Assembly (NCBI RefSeq): GCF_900188485.1
Contig: NZ_FZPH01000016.1
Coordinates: 124,001-188,000 of the forward strand
DNA length: 64,000 bases
Source of the DNA: Asanoa hainanensis
Lineage (GTDB): Bacteria; Actinomycetota; Actinomycetes; Mycobacteriales; Micromonosporaceae
Direction of reading: 5' to 3'
Below, piece after piece: positions 23,027 through 31,420 of this stretch. Within the stretch, counting starts at the first letter, position 1. Each line of letters starts with the position of its first letter. The position numbers were made by a program, and so were the translations under genes. The notes below the pieces were generated by a model. It was not told the origin of the DNA and ran no database searches. It saw nothing but the letters and a program-made list of their open reading frames with translations.

Positions 23027-24672
23027 ACGGAGATTCGGTCGGACTCGACGGTCGGTGCGGTGGGTTGTGTCGGGGTGACCGGCTGCCGCTGCGACGGTGG
23101 GACGACCACGGGCACCGCGGGTCGGTGGATGGCCAGGCGCGTGGTGGCGACCAGAGTCGCTGCCAGTGCGGCCAGTCCGCCGACCACCACCACGGCCAGG
23201 ACGGCGGGGGGCAGCGCGTACCAGGTGGCCATCGCACGGAGGGCCGCCAGGCGGTCGCCGTTCGCCGGGGTCCAGAACAGGTCAAGCGTGTATCCGAAGT
23301 AGACGGTCTGCATCAGCGCCGCGAACAGGAGCACGAACAGGGGGGCGGTGCGCCGCCAACGGGCTGGCAGGCGGCCCGCCGCCGCGACGGCCACCACCGC
23401 CAGGCCGACCAGGCCGCCGTACAAGTAGCGGCCCTGCATTCCCGCGTACGTCTGGTTGGCCGCCCACTGTTCGTAGGAACCCTTCGCCACGATCGCCAGC
23501 AGCGCGGCGACCGGCAGCAGCAGGACCAGCGCCGTGGTGCGCGGCATCGCGCGCAGGGCCAGCGTCAGCGCCACTCCGATCGCGAACACCAGGGCCGCCA
23601 CCACCGCCAGCTTCCATGGCCAGTGGTGCAGGCGGTCGCCCGTCTGGTCGTGCACGAAGAACAGTGTGTTCATCCTCTCCAACAGCCGCAAAAGCCAGGT
23701 CAGGCCGCCGTCGCCGAACGAGTGGGTCGGCTCCAGCGGCGGCGTCTCGGTGAAGCGACCGTGTGGCTGCACCGACCCGTACGCGATCCGGTTGTGGATC
23801 CACCACGACAGGCCCGGTAGTAGCGCCAGCCACGCGAACGCGAGCGACCCGAGCGGCCGCGTGCTCCGGCGCCGCACCGCCGCCACGGCATAGGCGACGC
23901 CAACCCAGACCGGCACCAGCAACGCGAACCCCTTTGTCAGCAACGCCAGTGAGCCGACCAGGCCGATCGCCAGCGCGGTGCGCCGGGTGGTGTCGCCGGT
24001 GAGTACCCGCACCACCAGCAGGGTCAGCGTGGCGAAGAGCAGGACCAGCAGGTTGTCGTTGTTGACCGCGGACTCGGTGTGGGTGAGCTCGGGGATGGCC
24101 AGCGGCACCAGCGCCGCCGCCACCGGGACCGGATCGGGCAGTCGGAGCCGGCGCGCCACCGCCCAGAGCAGCAGCGGGAGAGCGGCCGCGAACAGCACGT
24201 TCCACCAGCGCAGCGCCAGGAAGACGAGGTCGAACGGGATTCCGTCCCAGCCGGGCACCAGAGAAAGCGTGGCACCGCCGAGAACGTAGTACATCGGCGG
24301 GTGCTGGACGAGCTGGTTCGCCGGCTGGTCCGCGTCGGGTGCGTCGCCGCCGCCGGCCAGGTAAGACAGACGGTCCGCCGGCGGAGGGTGCTCGGCCAGC
24401 CGAAGCCGCCCGTCGATCCGGTTGGACCGGGTGAAGCCGCCCGCACCGCTGCCCTCCGTCACCGCCAGCGTGCCCGGGTCCGGCCAGGGCCAGGCGTCCC
24501 CCCGCGCGACCGCGACGATCAGATCGGCGTGCTGGCGCTCGTCCGGTGAGCGGAAGTTCGGGAACAGCGCGGTCTGCCAGAGCACCACCGCGACGTGCGA
24601 CACCAGGATCAGCCATACCAACCCGGGCACAGTTCGCTTTAGGCGCAGGAACGGACGAATCACGACAGGCAC
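23023..24672 (-). CDS. Polytopic membrane protein, GT-C glycosyltransferase-like (DUF2142-type)
   Basis: 549 aa with about 11-12 membrane helices. After the first helix comes a large periplasmic loop with the acidic motif FRSPDERQHADL, typical of GT-C/DUF2142 proteins that use lipid-phosphate sugars; QHPPMYYVLGG and MQGRYLYGGLVGL are other family-like segments. Likely transfers a sugar to a cell-envelope acceptor; donor and acceptor unknown. The C-terminal 35 residues are proline-rich and cytosolic. GTG start. Its 3' end abuts the 18-bp minisatellite; it is divergent from the DUF5709 gene. Confidence 0.8.
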   Translation of the reverse strand: MPVVIRPFLRLKRTVPGLVWLILVSHVAVVLWQTALFPNFRSPDERQHADLIVAVARGDAWPWPDPGTLAVTEGSGAGGFTRSNRIDGRLRLAEHPPPADRLSYLAGGGDAPDADQPANQLVQHPPMYYVLGGATLSLVPGWDGIPFDLVFLALRWWNVLFAAALPLLLWAVARRLRLPDPVPVAAALVPLAIPELTHTESAVNNDNLLVLLFATLTLLVVRVLTGDTTRRTALAIGLVGSLALLTKGFALLVPVWVGVAYAVAAVRRRSTRPLGSLAFAWLALLPGLSWWIHNRIAYGSVQPHGRFTETPPLEPTHSFGDGGLTWLLRLLERMNTLFFVHDQTGDRLHHWPWKLAVVAALVFAIGVALTLALRAMPRTTALVLLLPVAALLAIVAKGSYEQWAANQTYAGMQGRYLYGGLVGLAVVAVAAAGRLPARWRRTAPLFVLLFAALMQTVYFGYTLDLFWTPANGDRLAALRAMATWYALPPAVLAVVVVGGLAALAATLVATTRLAIHRPAVPVVVPPSQRQPVTPTQPTAPTVESDRISV

Positions 24673-24763
24673 CGGCGCAGGCTAGCGGACCGCCCCGACC
24701 GGGACGACGCACCGCGCGCGAAGGCTCTTAGGCTGGCACCCGACCGAGGGAAGAGGGATAACC

Positions 24764-25207
24764 ATGAGCCAGGATCCAGAGTTCGAGGTGCTCGAGGACG
24801 ACGGGGTGCTCGACGCCTCCGACACGCTCGACGACGACCGCGTGGCCGACCCGCTGGACGTGGGCATAGCCGCGGCCGACCGGTGGAGCGGCGCCGACCG
24901 GTTCGGCACGACGGCGGCCGAGGAGCGCCAGGGCGAGTCACTCGAGCAACTCCTGGCCGAGGAGGAGCCCGATATCGACCCGTACGCGGAGGTCGAGGAC
25001 GACGAGGACGAGATCAGCCGGCGCGGCTACGAGCAGGACCCCCGGTCGGGCCGCCTGGTCGAGGAGGACCAGGGATTCGGCGAGGACACCGAGGCCGACT
25101 CGGTAGCGTGGGACGCCGGGATCGACGCGGGTGGGGCCAGCGCCGAGGAAGCCGCGATCCACGTGGTCGACGGCCCGGACGACCAGGGTGACGGACCTCT
25201 CCGTTAG
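24764..25207 (+). CDS. DUF5709 domain protein
   Basis: 147 aa, very acidic and hydrophilic, no membrane segment. It matches the actinobacterial DUF5709 pattern: GVLDASDTLDDDRVADPLDVG, RFGTTAAEERQGESLEQLLAEEEPD, GRLVEEDQG. Function unknown. The ribosome region GAGGGATAACCATG is nearly the same as that of folD (GGGGGATAACCATG). It ends 66 bp before the flavin monooxygenase gene, with a palindrome in the gap. Confidence 0.88.
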   Translation: MSQDPEFEVLEDDGVLDASDTLDDDRVADPLDVGIAAADRWSGADRFGTTAAEERQGESLEQLLAEEEPDIDPYAEVEDDEDEISRRGYEQDPRSGRLVEEDQGFGEDTEADSVAWDAGIDAGGASAEEAAIHVVDGPDDQGDGPLR

Positions 25208-25227
25208 GCTCAGCGGAATAGTTGCGG

Positions 25228-25244
25228 CGTCAAATAAGTTGACG
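25228..25244. promoter_or_regulatory. Palindrome before the flavin monooxygenase operon
   Basis: CGTCAA-ATAAG-TTGACG, a perfect 6-bp inverted repeat with a 5-bp AT-rich centre, 30 bp upstream of the ATG. Position and symmetry suggest an operator for the three-gene operon that follows; no regulator gene is adjacent. Confidence 0.5.
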
Positions 25245-25273
25245 GTGGCTGAGCGAAAGCGAGGTGCTTCGAG

Positions 25274-26356
25274 ATGCAGTTCGGGATCTTCACCGTCGGC
25301 GATGTGACGCCGGACCCGACCAACGGCACGACCCCCAGCGAGCACGACCGGATCAAGGCGATGGTGCGCATCGCGCAGAAGGTCGAAGAGGTGGGTCTGG
25401 ACGTCTTCGCGATGGGCGAGCACCACAACCCGCCCTTCGTGCCGTCCTCACCGACCACGATGCTGGGCTACATCGCGGCGCGCACGGAGAAGCTGCTGCT
25501 CTCCACCGCCACCACGTTGATCACCACCAACGACCCGGTGAAGATCGCCGAGGACTACGCGATGCTGCAGCACCTGGCCGACGGCCGGGTCGACCTGATG
25601 ATGGGCCGCGGCAACACCGGGCCGGTCTACCCCTGGTTCGGGCAGGACATCCGCAACGGCATCGCGCTGGCCATCGAGAACTACTCGCTGCTGCACAAGC
25701 TGTGGCGCGAGGACGTGGTCGACTGGAAGGGTCGCTTCCGCACCCCGCTGCAGTCGTTCACCGCGACGCCGCGCCCGCTCGACGGCGTGCCGCCGTTCGT
25801 CTGGCACGGCTCGATCCGCAGCCCGGAGATCGCCGAGCAGGCCGCCTTCTACGGTGACGGCTTCTTCGCGAACCACATCTTCTGGCCCAAGGAGCACACC
25901 CAGCGGATGATCGGGCTCTACCGCGAGCGTTACGCCCACTACGGGCACGGCACCGCGGAGCAGGCCATCGTCGGCCTCGGCGGCCAGGTCTTCATGCGCA
26001 AGAACAGCCAGGACGCGGTACGCGAGTTCCGGCCCTACTTCGACGAGGCGCCCGTGTACGGCCACGGCCCGTCGCTGGAGGACTTCACGCGTGAGACGCC
26101 GCTGACCGTCGGGAGCCCGCAGCAGGTGATCGACCGCACGCTCGGCTTCCGGGACTACGTCGGCGACTACCAGCGGCAGCTGTTCCTGATGGACCACGCC
26201 GGCCTGCCGCTCAAGACCGTGCTGGAGCAGCTCGACCTGCTCGGCGAGGAGGTCGTTCCGGTGCTGCGCAAGGAGTTCGAGGTCAACCGCCCGGCCGACG
26301 TGCCGGACGCGCCGACGCACGAGTCGCTGGTGGCGGCTTCCAAGGTCTCGGCATGA
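25274..26356 (+). CDS. LLM-class flavin-dependent oxidoreductase
   Basis: 360 aa luciferase-like TIM barrel: FAMGEHHNPPFVPSSP, LTTNDPVKIAEDYAMLQHLA and GRVDLMMGRGNTGPVYPWFG are the FMN/F420-binding and family motifs. The ATG of the next gene, an NADPH:FMN reductase, overlaps its stop (ATGA), making this a two-component flavin monooxygenase fed by reduced FMN; I recall the corynebacterial CE1758/CE1759 pair as the matching arrangement. The substrate is unknown. Ribosome site GAGGTG lies upstream. Confidence 0.92.
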   Translation: MQFGIFTVGDVTPDPTNGTTPSEHDRIKAMVRIAQKVEEVGLDVFAMGEHHNPPFVPSSPTTMLGYIAARTEKLLLSTATTLITTNDPVKIAEDYAMLQHLADGRVDLMMGRGNTGPVYPWFGQDIRNGIALAIENYSLLHKLWREDVVDWKGRFRTPLQSFTATPRPLDGVPPFVWHGSIRSPEIAEQAAFYGDGFFANHIFWPKEHTQRMIGLYRERYAHYGHGTAEQAIVGLGGQVFMRKNSQDAVREFRPYFDEAPVYGHGPSLEDFTRETPLTVGSPQQVIDRTLGFRDYVGDYQRQLFLMDHAGLPLKTVLEQLDLLGEEVVPVLRKEFEVNRPADVPDAPTHESLVAASKVSA

Positions 26357-26967
26357 GTGAGCGCACCCTCGCGGTGGTCACTGGCGGGCTCCGCCAACCC
26401 TCGTCGTCGCGGCTGCTGGCCGACAAGCTGGCGGCCGCGGCCGGCGACGAGCTGACCCGGCTCGGTGTCACCCCGAAGATCGAGGTGATTGAGCTGCGCG
26501 ACCACGCGCACGAGATCACCGACAACCTGCTGACCGGCTTCGCCGGCGCCGCGTTCGCCAAGGTGGTGGAGACGGTGGCCGGCGCGGACGGGCTGGTCGC
26601 CGTCTCACCGATCTTCACCGCGTCGTACAGCGGGCTGTTCAAGTCGTTCGTCGACGTGCTGCCGGACGGCTCGCTGGCCGGCAAGCCCGTGCTGATCGGC
26701 GCGACGGGCGGCACCGCCCGGCACTCGCTGGCGCTGGACCACGCGCTGCGCCCGCTGTTCGCGTACACCCGCTCGATCGTCATCCCGACCGGCGTGTTCG
26801 CGGCGCCCGAGGACTGGGGCGGCGACGAGGAGGGCGGACGGCTCGACAAGCGGGTCAGCCGCGCGGCCGCCGAGCTCGCGGCCGAGGTCGCCCGCCGCGA
26901 CCCGGCGACGGTCGAGGACCCGTTCGCGCTCAAGACCTCGTTCGAGGACCTGCTAGCCGGCGAGTGA
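26353..26967 (+). CDS. NADPH-dependent FMN reductase
   Basis: 204 aa flavodoxin-like protein. The N-terminal phosphate loop is VVTGGLRQPSSSRLLADKL, followed by VAVSPIFTASYSGLFKSFVD and LIGATGGTARHSLALDHALRPLF, as in the CE1759-type reductases. It supplies reduced FMN to the upstream luciferase-like monooxygenase, with which it is translationally coupled. The stop is followed within 18 bp by the LURP-one gene. Confidence 0.92.
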   Translation: MSERTLAVVTGGLRQPSSSRLLADKLAAAAGDELTRLGVTPKIEVIELRDHAHEITDNLLTGFAGAAFAKVVETVAGADGLVAVSPIFTASYSGLFKSFVDVLPDGSLAGKPVLIGATGGTARHSLALDHALRPLFAYTRSIVIPTGVFAAPEDWGGDEEGGRLDKRVSRAAAELAAEVARRDPATVEDPFALKTSFEDLLAGE

Positions 26968-26984
26968 TGCGCGAGGATGGGGTC

Positions 26985-27497
26985 ATGTACCTCATCCGGG
27001 AGAAGTTCCTCGACATCGGCGACGACTTCGACATCACCGACGACGCGGGCAACAAGGTGTTCCACGTCGACGGCAAGGTGCTCAGCCTGCGCGACAAGCT
27101 GGTCATCGAGGACGCGTCGGGCCGCGAGGTGGCCGCGGTGCACCGCAAGCTGATCGCGCTGCGGCCGACGTACGCGATCAGCATCGGTGGCGAAGAGGCG
27201 GCCGAGATGCGCAAGAAGCTGTTCACGCCGTTCCGCGACAAGTACACGATCGACGTGCCGGGCCCTGACGACCTGGAGATGAAGGGCGACCTGCTCGACC
27301 ACGAGTACGAGGTGGAGCTGGGTGGCCGCCGGGTCGCGAACGTGTCGAAGAAATGGTTCACCATTCGCGACACGTACGCCGTGGACATCGCCGAAGGGCA
27401 GAACGATTTGCTGATTTTGGCGGGTGTGCTGGCTTTGGATCTCGCTGAGTCGCGGGCCGAACGGAAACGAGCCGAGGAAGCCGGCAAGGACGAATAA
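26985..27497 (+). CDS. LURP-one-related family protein
   Basis: 170 aa. The family pattern MYLIREKFLDIGDDFDITDD, HVDGKVLSLRDKLVIED and KKWFTIRDTYAVDI indicates a tubby-like beta-barrel. Function in bacteria unknown; the fold may bind lipids. A GTG at 26964 overlapping the upstream stop is an alternative, but the third start, ATG 26985, has a GAGGA site at suitable distance and matches the usual family N-terminus. Likely the last gene of the flavin monooxygenase operon. Confidence 0.88.
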   Translation: MYLIREKFLDIGDDFDITDDAGNKVFHVDGKVLSLRDKLVIEDASGREVAAVHRKLIALRPTYAISIGGEEAAEMRKKLFTPFRDKYTIDVPGPDDLEMKGDLLDHEYEVELGGRRVANVSKKWFTIRDTYAVDIAEGQNDLLILAGVLALDLAESRAERKRAEEAGKDE

Positions 27498-27501
27498 GGG
27501 C

Positions 27502-27593
27502 GATTCATTACTCGGGTTCGCGGTGGTCCGGACCGTTCCTCCCGCGAGGGATCGCTCCGCTGCGCTCCGCTTGCCAGGTCCGTCGTCGGACAG
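27502..27593. repeat. Intergenic repeat, copy C
   Basis: Third copy, more diverged: GATTCATTACTCGGGTTCGC, GGACCGTTCCTCCCGC, ATCGCTCCGCTGCGCTCCGC, TTGCCAGGTCCG. It starts 5 bp after the LURP-one stop codon and again lies between convergent genes. Confidence 0.8.
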
Positions 27594-27724
27594 GACCACG
27601 TAGGGCTGGTGTAGGCCCGTCGGTGACCTGGTCACGGGTGGATCGGGGTCTGCCGGCTGGCTGCGGTTCGGCCGGATGGCCGGGTGCGGGCCTGTGGGCG
27701 GGTCTGGCCATGGTCGGCTTCCAA

Positions 27725-27869
27725 GATCGGGTGTGCCTGGTCTGGTAAATCCGGCACGAGGTGGAGGATCGGGTGCGCCTGGTCTGGTCGCCACGCCGTG
27801 CCCTAACCAGACCAGGTGCATCCGATCACGGGGCCGCGCTGTCGTTGCCTCGACGAGCCACACCCGATC
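27725..27869. repeat. Cluster of 22-bp direct and inverted repeats
   Basis: Between the LURP-one gene and a convergent secreted-protein gene, 397 bp without coding. Copies: 27725-27746 and 27767-27788 (direct, one base different, GATCGGGTG.GCCTGGTCTG), 27806-27827 (inverted, two mismatches to copy 2), and CACACCCGATC (27859-27869), an inverted match to the start of copy 1. Copies 2 and 3 can form a 22-bp hairpin with a 17-nt loop. Between 27594 and 27724 I see nothing recognisable. Confidence 0.85.
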
Positions 27870-27894
27870 ATGACCGGCTTCGGACTTTGTTCGG

Positions 27895-28551
27895 CTAGCA
27901 GGGGCGGGGGCCGTCCCAGTGCACCTTGGCGAGGCCGAACGGGGTTACGCCTTTTTTGATCGTGCGCGGGATGGTGACGTTTCCCTTGACCACGTACCAG
28001 GAGTCGTCGCACACGTCCGGCGTCACCACGGTGAAGGTCCACTTCGGGTGCTCGCGGTCGATGTAGTGCGAGCCTGACCGGTAGAGGACCGACCCGCCGC
28101 CCGACGCCGGGCCGTAGCTCACCCAGGTCACCTTGATCCGCTCGCCCGGGCAGATCTTGTTTCCGGCTCCCATGCGGGCGGACACGGTGATCACGCCGCT
28201 GTTGTAGGGGTTGGGCACGTCGACCACGCCCGCGTGCATGCACGCCGGCTTGTTCGGGGTCGGCGGGCGCTTGGGCGGCGCGGAGGTCGTCCGGGCGGGC
28301 GCGGTGCGGCGGACCGGCGGCGCGGTCGTCGTGGGAGCGGCGGAGGCCCTCGCCGTGGCGGTGGCCGTCGGAGCCGGAGTCGGGGTCGGCTCCGGTGCCG
28401 GAAGTGTGGTCGCCGGCGTGGCGACGTCCAGGGCGGCGGGCTGTGGCTCGTCGTTGGTCACGGCGAAGGCGGCCGCGCCGGCCAGCAGGAGTGCGAGGGC
28501 CGAGCCGGAGGCGATCAGCAACCAGCGGCGCCGCGGAACGTTGGACAGCAT
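27895..28551 (-). CDS. Secreted or membrane-anchored protein, unknown C-terminal domain
   Basis: 218 aa. A short cytoplasmic start (MLSNVPRRR) and one membrane helix (WLLIASGSALALLLAGAAAF) lead to a Pro/Thr/Ala-rich linker (about 40-95) and an outer domain of ~115 residues with four cysteines (ACMHAG, KICPGERIKV, DVCDDSWYV, and the terminal PRPC), which could form two disulfides. The beta-rich pattern (GERIKVTWVSYGP, WTFTVVTP) is not recognised. Divergent from the dicarboxylate symporter gene across an 18-bp palindrome. Confidence 0.72.
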   Translation of the reverse strand: MLSNVPRRRWLLIASGSALALLLAGAAAFAVTNDEPQPAALDVATPATTLPAPEPTPTPAPTATATARASAAPTTTAPPVRRTAPARTTSAPPKRPPTPNKPACMHAGVVDVPNPYNSGVITVSARMGAGNKICPGERIKVTWVSYGPASGGGSVLYRSGSHYIDREHPKWTFTVVTPDVCDDSWYVVKGNVTIPRTIKKGVTPFGLAKVHWDGPRPC

Positions 28552-28582
28552 GTGGTCTCCGGGTCGAGGGGAAGCTGATCTT

Positions 28583-28600
28583 ACGATCGCGGGCGATCGT
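28583..28600. promoter_or_regulatory. Perfect palindrome in a divergent promoter
   Basis: ACGATCGC-GG-GCGATCGT, 8-bp perfect arms, in the 90-bp gap between the secreted-protein and symporter genes. The size fits a TetR- or GntR-type dimer; no such regulator is adjacent. Confidence 0.55.
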
Positions 28601-28641
28601 TCGGTGCCCGCCGAAGGATGCTGGTGTGAGCGCGGTCACAG

Positions 28642-30045
28642 GTGGGCATGAAGGGCCATTTGTCGATCGCCGAGAGCTCCCGGCCCGCCGACGCACCGCG
28701 CCGCCGCGACCGGACCGCGTACCTGTATCTGGCCGTTGTCGTCGCCGTGCTGGCCGGCATCTTCGTCGGGCTCGTCGCGCCCGGTGTGGGTGAGTCGCTC
28801 AAACCGCTGGGCACCGGGTTCGTCAACCTGATCAAGATGATGATCAGCCCGATCATCTTCTGCACGATCGTGCTCGGCATCGGTTCCGTGCGCCAGGCCG
28901 CCAAGGTCGGCACGGTGGGCGGGCTGGCGCTGGGGTACTTCCTGCTGATGTCCACGGTGGCGCTGGCGATCGGCCTGCTGGTCGGCAACATCCTGCACCC
29001 CGGCAGCGGCCTGGACCTCAGCGCCGGCAAGGCGCCGGACACCAGCGAGTCCGAGGGTACGGTCGACTTCCTGCTCGGCATCATCCCGACCACGCTGTTC
29101 TCGGCGCTGACCGACTCGCAGGTGCTGCAGACCCTGCTCGTCGCACTGCTGGTCGGCTTCGCGATCCAGGCGATGGGCCCGACGGGCGAGCCGATCCTGC
29201 GCGCGGTCGGGTATCTCCAGAAGCTGGTCTTCCGGGTGCTCGCGATGATCATGTGGGTGGCGCCGATCGGCGCGTTCGGTGCGATCGCCGCCGTGGTCGG
29301 TGAGACCGGCTGGAAGGCGCTTGCCGGACTGCTCCAGATCATGCTCGGCTTCTACCTGACGTGCCTGATCTTCGTCTTCCTCGTGCTCGGCACGCTGCTC
29401 AAGCTGGTCACCGGGCTCAACATCTTCGCCGTGTTCCGCTACCTCGGTCGCGAGTTCCTGCTCATCCTGTCGACCTCGTCGTCGGAGTCGGCGCTGCCCC
29501 GGCTCATCACGAAGATGGAGCACGTCGGCGTCTCCCGCACGGTCGTCGGCATCACGGTGCCGACCGGGTACTCGTTCAACCTGGACGGCACGGCCATCTA
29601 CCTGACGATGGCGTCCATCTTCGTCGCGGACGCGCTCAACAAGCCCCTCGCGGTGGGCGAACAGATCGGCCTGCTGCTCTTCATGATCATTGCTTCGAAG
29701 GGCGCGGCCGGGGTGACCGGGGCGGGCCTGGCCACGCTGGCCGGCGGGCTCCAGTCGCACCGGCCGGACCTGGTCGAGGGCGTCGGGCTGATCGTCGGCA
29801 TCGACCGCTTCATGTCGGAGGCCCGAGCACTGACCAACTTCGCCGGCAACGCGGTGGCCACCTTCCTGGTCGGCCACTGGGCGGGCGAGCTCGACAAGGA
29901 CCGCGCGCAGGCGGTCCTGGCCGGCGCGGACCCGTTCGACGAGGCCACGATGCTGGACGAGGAGCCGGAACGGGAACGCGAGCCGGTGGTCGCCGCCCAA
30001 CGCACGAGCAACGACCGACCGACCCGCGATTCTGAACCGATCTAG
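28642..30045 (+). CDS. Dicarboxylate/amino acid:cation symporter (DAACS family)
   Basis: 467 aa with the glutamate-transporter-homologue topology. Hallmark signatures: STSSSESALPRLITKME (hairpin HP1 serine-rich motif), GYSFNLDGTAIYLTMASIF (TM7), SKGAAGVTGAG (HP2 region) and GIDRFMSEARALTNFAGNA (TM8). This family takes up C4-dicarboxylates, glutamate or aspartate with Na+ or H+. N- and C-termini are hydrophilic. Start may be GTG 28642 or ATG 28648. It ends 4 bp before a convergent small gene. Confidence 0.93.
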   Translation: MGMKGHLSIAESSRPADAPRRRDRTAYLYLAVVVAVLAGIFVGLVAPGVGESLKPLGTGFVNLIKMMISPIIFCTIVLGIGSVRQAAKVGTVGGLALGYFLLMSTVALAIGLLVGNILHPGSGLDLSAGKAPDTSESEGTVDFLLGIIPTTLFSALTDSQVLQTLLVALLVGFAIQAMGPTGEPILRAVGYLQKLVFRVLAMIMWVAPIGAFGAIAAVVGETGWKALAGLLQIMLGFYLTCLIFVFLVLGTLLKLVTGLNIFAVFRYLGREFLLILSTSSSESALPRLITKMEHVGVSRTVVGITVPTGYSFNLDGTAIYLTMASIFVADALNKPLAVGEQIGLLLFMIIASKGAAGVTGAGLATLAGGLQSHRPDLVEGVGLIVGIDRFMSEARALTNFAGNAVATFLVGHWAGELDKDRAQAVLAGADPFDEATMLDEEPEREREPVVAAQRTSNDRPTRDSEPI

Positions 30046-30048
30046 TAC

Positions 30049-30252
30049 CTAGATCGCGGCTGTGGAGCAGGCCCGGCGGGGTTCGACCCGGTCGGCCACC
30101 CGCCGCAGGGCGACTGCGGCAAGGCGACGCAGCGGGTCGCCGCGACCGGTGCGGCGTACGCGGTCGGGCACGACCGGCGCGTCCGGGCGAGCCGAGTAGA
30201 CGTGGTCACGGGTGGCGTTGAGGGCCTGCACGAAGGCAGTGGGATCGAGCAT
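30049..30252 (-). CDS. Small basic protein downstream of LacI
   Basis: 67 aa, starting MLDPTAFVQALNATRDHVYS and ending in a basic helix (RRLAAVALRRVADRVEPRR). A good AGGAGAG ribosome site precedes the ATG, 14 bp after the LacI stop, so the two form an operon. Not recognised; no hydrophobic segment. Confidence 0.65.
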   Translation of the reverse strand: MLDPTAFVQALNATRDHVYSARPDAPVVPDRVRRTGRGDPLRRLAAVALRRVADRVEPRRACSTAAI

Positions 30253-30266
30253 GACGGACTCTCCTG

Positions 30267-31331
30267 TCAGGACGGGGCCGGGCCGGTTGTCGCTCGCACG
30301 ACGAGCCGCGTGGGCAGCACGACGGTGCGGTCGGCCGGGTCGGCCGGTCGGTCGAGCAACAGTTCGCCGGAGCGCCGGCCGCGGTCGGCTGCCGGCTGGT
30401 GGACGGTGGTCAGGTTCTCGGCCGCGGCTTCCGGGATGTCGTCGAAACCGACGACCGACACGTCCCGGCCGGGCTGCAGCCCCCGCGCCCGCAGGGCGTC
30501 GAGCACCCCGAGCGCGACGATGTCGCTGAGCGCCGCGATCGCGGTCGGGCGCGGCGCCCGGTCGAGCAGGTGCGCCGCCGCGGTCGCGCCGTCGTCGCGG
30601 CAGTTGCCGGGCACGTTGACCGTGGTGACCGTGGACCAGTCGACGCCGGCGGCGGCGAACGCCGACTGGTAGCCGCGCAGTCGCTCGCGGCTCGTGTAGT
30701 AGGCCACGTCGGCCGGCGACGTCAGCAGGGCCGGGCCGATCGTCGGCGCGACGCTGAGGTAGTCGCCGATGACCGCGACCCGCCGGTGCCCAAGTGCCAT
30801 CAGGTGGTCGCCCGCGGCCCGCGTGGCCGCCGCCTCGTCGATGCCGACGAACGCCGACTGTGGACCGTCGCTGGCCCGCCGCTGCCCGCTGACCACCGGC
30901 AGCCCGCGCGCCGCGAGGGCGTCGAGCGCCGGGTGCCAGTCGGGCATGCAGTAGACGCAGAAGCCGTCGACCACGGCCTCGTTGACCGCCGCGACCGCGG
31001 CCGCGTCGTCCTCGACGGACAGCGGCAGCAGCAGCAGGCCGGTGCGGGCCTGTTCGGCCGCCTCGGCCAGGCCGCGCAGGTAGCCGACCGCGTACGGGTC
31101 GGTGAACGCGAACGACAGGCTGGCGGTGAACAGCATGCCGATCGCACCGGTCCGCCGCTTGCGCAGCGATCGCGCCGTCGGGTCCGGACCGGCGTAGCCC
31201 AGCGCCGCCGCCGCGGCCAGCACCCGGTCGCGCAGCTCGGTGGAGAGCTGGTCGGGCCGGCTGTAGGCGTTGGAGACGGTGCTGCGCGACACCCCGACGG
31301 CGTCGGCCACGGTCTGCAACGTGGGTCGCAC
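30267..31331 (-). CDS. LacI-family regulator 1
   Basis: 354 aa. Helix-turn-helix and hinge: TLQTVADAVGVSRSTVSNAY, then RKRRTGAIGML, followed by a periplasmic-binding-protein-like effector domain (IDEAAATRAAGDHLMALGHRR, ALSDIVALGVLDALRARGL, VVGFDDIPEAA). Ligand unknown, most likely a sugar. A 37-bp perfect inverted repeat begins 18 bp upstream of its start, so it probably regulates itself and the small downstream gene. The neighbouring GH78 gene has a different operator sequence. Confidence 0.93.
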   Translation of the reverse strand: MRPTLQTVADAVGVSRSTVSNAYSRPDQLSTELRDRVLAAAAALGYAGPDPTARSLRKRRTGAIGMLFTASLSFAFTDPYAVGYLRGLAEAAEQARTGLLLLPLSVEDDAAAVAAVNEAVVDGFCVYCMPDWHPALDALAARGLPVVSGQRRASDGPQSAFVGIDEAAATRAAGDHLMALGHRRVAVIGDYLSVAPTIGPALLTSPADVAYYTSRERLRGYQSAFAAAGVDWSTVTTVNVPGNCRDDGATAAAHLLDRAPRPTAIAALSDIVALGVLDALRARGLQPGRDVSVVGFDDIPEAAAENLTTVHQPAADRGRRSGELLLDRPADPADRTVVLPTRLVVRATTGPAPS

Positions 31332-31348
31332 GAGCCCACCTCCTCGGC

Positions 31349-31385
31349 ACTGTATCGATCCAGAACCCTTCTGGATCGATACAGT
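31349..31385. promoter_or_regulatory. Double LacI operator, 17-bp perfect inverted repeat
   Basis: ACTGTATCGATCCAGAA (31349-31365) and its exact complement at 31369-31385 flank CCC. Each arm contains a LacI-type site with the usual central CG (TGTATCGATCCA and TGGATCGATACA), so two regulator dimers could bind head to head. It lies between the lacI start and the GH78 stop codon. Confidence 0.8.
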
Positions 31386-31420
31386 ACGCCGTTGGCAGGA
31401 AAACGCAAGTGGTAAATGTG

